This document shows positions 60,744-64,000 of a stretch of 64,000 nt of DNA, piece by piece. Within the stretch, counting starts at the first letter, position 1. Each line of letters opens with the position of its first letter. This stretch comes from Streptomyces populi (GTDB taxonomy: Bacteria > Actinomycetota > Actinomycetes > Streptomycetales > Streptomycetaceae): NCBI RefSeq assembly GCF_002911015.1, contig NZ_KZ626881.1:1-64000 (forward strand), written 5' to 3'. The notes below the pieces were generated by a model, which was not told the DNA's origin, searched no databases, and saw only the letters and a program-made list of their open reading frames with translations. The position numbers and the translations under genes are program-made.

Positions 60744-61730
60744 TCAGGGTTCGACCGTACGCGCGTGGGCGACGAGTTCCCTCAGCGCGGACCCGCCTCC
60801 CGCGGCGTTCGGACCGCCCGCCATGCCCCAGTTCTCGGCGCTCTGCTCGGCGACCACGTGGGGGCCGGCCTCTCCGTTCCACCAGCCGAAGTACGGGCCG
60901 CCGGACTGACCGGGGAAAATGTCGTTGCGGTGCATGATCCGCAGTCCGTTCCGCCCCGCGAAGGTCTCGCCGACCGTGCTGTCCATGACACCGTTCGCGG
61001 TGTAGACCGGCCGGAGACTTGAACCGATGTCCCCCGGGTAGCCGATGTGCGACCAGTACGCCTGGCCGTTCCAGGTGGACACGTAATCGTGTGCGCTGCC
61101 CATCCAGCCGGTGGTATCCCCCAGGGGGCTGCTCAGCACGCAGACCGCGTAGTCGAAGGCGGCCTCGTTGGACGAGATGCCGTCCGATCCGTTCACCCGC
61201 TGCCAGAAATAGATGCGGGTGACATTGGCGGATCCGAACGGGGCGCTCGTGTCGTACTGCATCGGAGTGAAGGTCATCCAGTCGGCGCTGCCGTCCGCGC
61301 GCCAGGGCACCACATGGCTCGCGGTGACCATGTGACGGCGTCCTACCATGACGCCCGATCCCGAGCCGCCGGGAACGGCGACACGTCCGCAGGTTCGCCA
61401 GGGGTAGCTCGTGTCGTAGATCACCGTGCGGGTGTCCGGCGGGAAGACCGTGGTCGGCTCGCCCCTCTCGTCCTGCGCGCCTGCGGCCCGCCTCCACAGC
61501 GGGGCCCGGGCCCCCTCCGGCCGCAGCAGCTGCGGTAGCGCGCGCAGCGGTGCGCCCTCGGGCCGGTAGGGCTCGTTCCCGCTCTGTCCCTCGGACCGTT
61601 CGGCGAGATCGGCCTCGGAAACGATGACCACCTCAGGGCGGGGCGGGAATTCGTGCTCGGTAGCCTCCTGCACGGACGCCGCGCCTTCAAGGGCAGAACC
61701 CCAATCCTCTGGCGGAATCGGCTGAGACAT
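60744..61730 (-). CDS. trypsin-like serine peptidase without signal peptide
   Basis: 328 residues. Residues 1-110 are acidic, Pro-rich and disordered, with no signal peptide. The chymotrypsin-fold domain has His139 in MVTASHVVPW, Asp193 in AAFDYAVCVLSSPLGDTTGW and Ser276 in FPGQSGGPYFGWW; the pattern is closest to V8/glutamyl-endopeptidase-type trypsins. It lies downstream of the caspase/EACC1 genes on the same strand group, though 1.5 kb away. Absence of export signal suggests an intracellular, probably zymogen-like effector, or export by a non-Sec route. Confidence 0.82.
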   Translation of the reverse strand: MSQPIPPEDWGSALEGAASVQEATEHEFPPRPEVVIVSEADLAERSEGQSGNEPYRPEGAPLRALPQLLRPEGARAPLWRRAAGAQDERGEPTTVFPPDTRTVIYDTSYPWRTCGRVAVPGGSGSGVMVGRRHMVTASHVVPWRADGSADWMTFTPMQYDTSAPFGSANVTRIYFWQRVNGSDGISSNEAAFDYAVCVLSSPLGDTTGWMGSAHDYVSTWNGQAYWSHIGYPGDIGSSLRPVYTANGVMDSTVGETFAGRNGLRIMHRNDIFPGQSGGPYFGWWNGEAGPHVVAEQSAENWGMAGGPNAAGGGSALRELVAHARTVEP

Positions 61731-62465
61731 TTCTACCTGTCCTTTCGATGGGGAGAAGTTCGAGCACACATTAGGGGTAGATGGGCGCGAAGGGCGCACG
61801 ACGGAAAAGAAGTCGCCGAGAACCACACGTCCGGCCCTTTCCACCATTCGAGAAATGCTGTGCTCCGAACAGCGGACAGGCCGGGGAAAAGGTAGTGCCG
61901 CAGCCACGATTCCGGCCTTCAGAAAAACTGGAGCCGGACCGTACGGACCATGTGCGAAATATGCGCAAGCGATACCGCCTGAACCGCTCGGCCGGGGGAA
62001 CCGGTTCGAGACCGACCGGCGGAGAATCCGGCCCGGACGGCCGTCGTTCTCACGGGTGATCCCCATGGCGCCAACCGGCCGGTACCCCTGCACGCACCCG
62101 GACGACGGCCCGGCCCGGAACGGCGTCACCGCTTCCGGAGACCGGGGCACGTCCACGCATGTGCATGGTGTTCGAACGGCGCGGACACGAGTTCACGGAC
62201 GATTCTCATGCCCGAGTTCGTCGCCGTTGACGCAGACCGCTCCCACATGTTTCGGGCGCCGCAATTCCCTGGGTCGATTTTGCGGCGGACCGCGGCATCC
62301 ACCCCTACCGTCGCGGTCTCCGCGCGGAATCGCCGCAAATTTGTCACCGCTTCAAAAATTCGCAATTCAACCAGGAACGATCGCCTTTGACAGATCCCTC
62401 CGCCGCGCGCCTACTGGAGAAGAGAGAAAAAAGAACGCGATTTCATCAGCAGAAGGAGCACTGTG
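61731..62465. other. divergent regulatory region between trypsin and M6 genes
   Basis: 735 bp with no convincing gene, AT-richer than average near 62260-62460. It should hold promoters for both peptidase genes. Confidence 0.5.
62387..62415 (+). promoter_or_regulatory. possible promoter of the M6 peptidase gene
   Basis: TTGACA (-35), 17 bp, CCTACT (-10-like). The -35 box is perfect but the -10 box is weak. Confidence 0.3.
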
Positions 62466-64000
62466 ATGACTGAAAGCTCTGTTCTCAGGAGTTCCGCGGC
62501 CGCCGTGTGGTCGGATTTCTGTGCCGTCTGCCCCAGCCCGGAGGCACGGGACAGGATGAACGAGGAGCTGCGGAGACTCCAGGACGCGTCGCCGATGGCC
62601 CGGCAGTTCGTGCCGGGCGGGCAGCCGCGGATGCGTGGCTTCGACGACAACGTCTTCCTTCCTCCCGAGGTGTTCGCGGCCGGCACTCCCTCCGGGGTCC
62701 TCCGCAGAGCGGCTGCCGAACGTACCCCGCTCAGGGGCACCGTTCGGGTGATCGTCGTGCTGGTGGACTTCCCGGACAAGGCGATGACCGAGAGCAAGGA
62801 GCACTTCGAGAAGCTCCTCTTCTCGGAGGGCGAGCTTCCGCACGGCAGTGTGCGCGACTACTACCGGGAGGTCACCCATGGTCTGGTCGACATCGTCGGC
62901 GAGATCATCGGTCCCGTACGGTTGCCACACAAACTCTCCTGGTACGCGAACGGGAACTTCGGCATCGGCAAGCCGACCGGAGAGCCCCGTGCGCAGCTCA
63001 TGGCGCGTGACGCCGCGATAATCGCCGACCCACTGGTCAACTACGCGCCCTACGACAACGACGGCAACGGATTCGTCGACGCCTTCATGATGCTCCACGC
63101 CGGACGCGGCGGTGAGGCCACCCTCGACCCGAACGACATCTGGTCCCACAAGTGGGTCCTGCCCAACACCCTCCACGCCGACGGCGCCAACATCTTCGCG
63201 TACCTCACCATCCCCGAGGACTCCAAGATCGGCGTCTGCGCCCATGAGCTGGGGCACCTCCTCTTCGGCCTGCCCGACCTGTACGACGCCGACGGAAGCT
63301 CCGAGGGTGTCGGCAACTGGTGCCTGATGGGCGGCGGTTCGTGGGGTGGCGACGAAGGGGACGTTCCGACCCATCCGTCCGCCTGGTGCAAGCTCCAGCA
63401 GGGCTGGGTGGACCAGGTCGACGTCACCGAGGGCGGCAGTATCACGCTGCCCAACGTGCAGGTCAGCCACCAGGTGCACCGGCTGTGGACCGACGGGCTG
63501 CCGGGCAAGGAGTACTTCCTGCTCGAGAACCGCCAGCAGATGGGCTACGACAACTCGTTGCCCCACCACGGCCTGCTCTGCTGGCACATCGACGAGGGCC
63601 AGCCGGACAACACCGCCGAACCGCACTATCTGGTGGGTCTCGTCCAGGCGGACGACAAACACGACCTGGAGTGGGGCCACAACCGCGGCGACGACGGCGA
63701 CCCGTATCCCGGGACCAGCGCCAACACCTCCCTCACCCCGGCCAGCCGGCCCAGCTCCGAGTCGTACGACGGAGTGCCCACGGAGGTGTCCATCACGGAC
63801 ATTTCGGAGTGCCGCTCCCTCATCACGGCGTCCGTCTCGGTGAGTGCGACGCCTGCGGGCCAGGCCCCGGTGGGTCCCGTCGGTGCCCGAGCCCGGGAAG
63901 CGGAACTCGGACTGCCCGGACTGGCCCGGAGCGTCGACGACCTCCGGCAACGTCTCGCCGACCTGGAGCGGACGGTACGACGGTATCCGTGGGAGAGCGT
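62466..64000 (+). CDS. M6-like metallopeptidase without signal peptide (3' end outside window)
   Basis: At least 511 residues, AAGGAG seven bases before the ATG. N-terminal MTESSVLRSSAAAVWSDFCA is not a signal peptide. The immune-inhibitor-A-like domain includes VRVIVVLVDFPDKAM, SVRDYYREVTHGLVDI, YDNDGNGFVDAFMMLHAG, and the zinc motif CAHELGHLLFGLPDLYD (His260, Glu261, His264; Asp271). The spacing has one extra residue compared with the usual HExxHxxGxxD. The partial C-terminus has a coiled coil (SVDDLRQRLADLERTV). Members are normally secreted, so lack of a signal is notable. It is divergent from the trypsin-like gene. Confidence 0.85.
   Translation, partial: MTESSVLRSSAAAVWSDFCAVCPSPEARDRMNEELRRLQDASPMARQFVPGGQPRMRGFDDNVFLPPEVFAAGTPSGVLRRAAAERTPLRGTVRVIVVLVDFPDKAMTESKEHFEKLLFSEGELPHGSVRDYYREVTHGLVDIVGEIIGPVRLPHKLSWYANGNFGIGKPTGEPRAQLMARDAAIIADPLVNYAPYDNDGNGFVDAFMMLHAGRGGEATLDPNDIWSHKWVLPNTLHADGANIFAYLTIPEDSKIGVCAHELGHLLFGLPDLYDADGSSEGVGNWCLMGGGSWGGDEGDVPTHPSAWCKLQQGWVDQVDVTEGGSITLPNVQVSHQVHRLWTDGLPGKEYFLLENRQQMGYDNSLPHHGLLCWHIDEGQPDNTAEPHYLVGLVQADDKHDLEWGHNRGDDGDPYPGTSANTSLTPASRPSSESYDGVPTEVSITDISECRSLITASVSVSATPAGQAPVGPVGARAREAELGLPGLARSVDDLRQRLADLERTVRRYPWES

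Overview
The window is high-GC actinobacterial DNA, almost certainly from a Streptomyces chromosome. Third codon positions are strongly G/C, GTG and TTG starts are common, most genes are small regulator-plus-enzyme pairs, and a few genes carry the rare leucine codon TTA. The gene content (terpene synthase, LAL regulator, DUF6153/DUF305 pair, EACC1 conflict protein, class III lanthipeptide synthetase) fits accessory or chromosome-arm sequence. I saw no rRNA, tRNA or CRISPR array.

0-10 kb: the end of a fatty-acid desaturase, an SDR/HxlR divergent pair, a secreted TIM-barrel protein, an SDR plus class I terpene synthase pair, and a HAD phosphatase behind a ROK repressor. The ROK gene diverges from a DUF1479 dioxygenase across two matching operator-like repeats. 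11-21 kb: a CPBP protease with a two-component system, DUF1963, ArsR/flavin reductase, an SMI1/KNR4 protein, a frameshifted gene and a lipoprotein.

20.9-27 kb: an ABC-F ATPase of the antibiotic-resistance type. Its ribosome-binding site can pair for 12 bp with a segment inside an upstream 34-codon leader ORF that contains a TTA codon, so it reads as a translational attenuator. Then come HxlR/imine-reductase-like and MarR/esterase divergent pairs, each with a clear palindromic operator.

26.9-34.5 kb is a mosaic island. It holds a TetR/hydrolase pair whose start codons are mirror images inside a 39-bp perfect palindrome, a decayed IS481 transposase, a compact class III lanthipeptide locus (synthetase 29264-31990 and a 70-residue precursor 32056-32268, with a 37-bp palindrome in the precursor 5' leader), an inositol-monophosphatase fragment, and a toxin-antitoxin pair with a 28-bp operator.

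34.5-52.5 kb: MerR, TetR/FAD-monooxygenase, LysR/cupin, WD40, AHSA1/ArsR/SRPBCC, cytochrome P450, MerR, ArsR/VOC, an APH-like kinase, and the DUF6153/DUF305 pair.

52.6-64 kb: a LAL-type regulator, two secreted proteins (one a tandem duplicate of a crystal-protein ET79-like domain), then a peptidase-rich locus. The locus holds a membrane-anchored caspase-like protease translationally coupled to an EACC1-type adaptor, a trypsin-like protease without a signal peptide but with a disordered N-terminal propeptide-like region, a free-standing small protein resembling only that propeptide, and an M6-like metallopeptidase without a signal peptide running off the right edge. This group and the lanthipeptide locus are the best candidates for undescribed systems.
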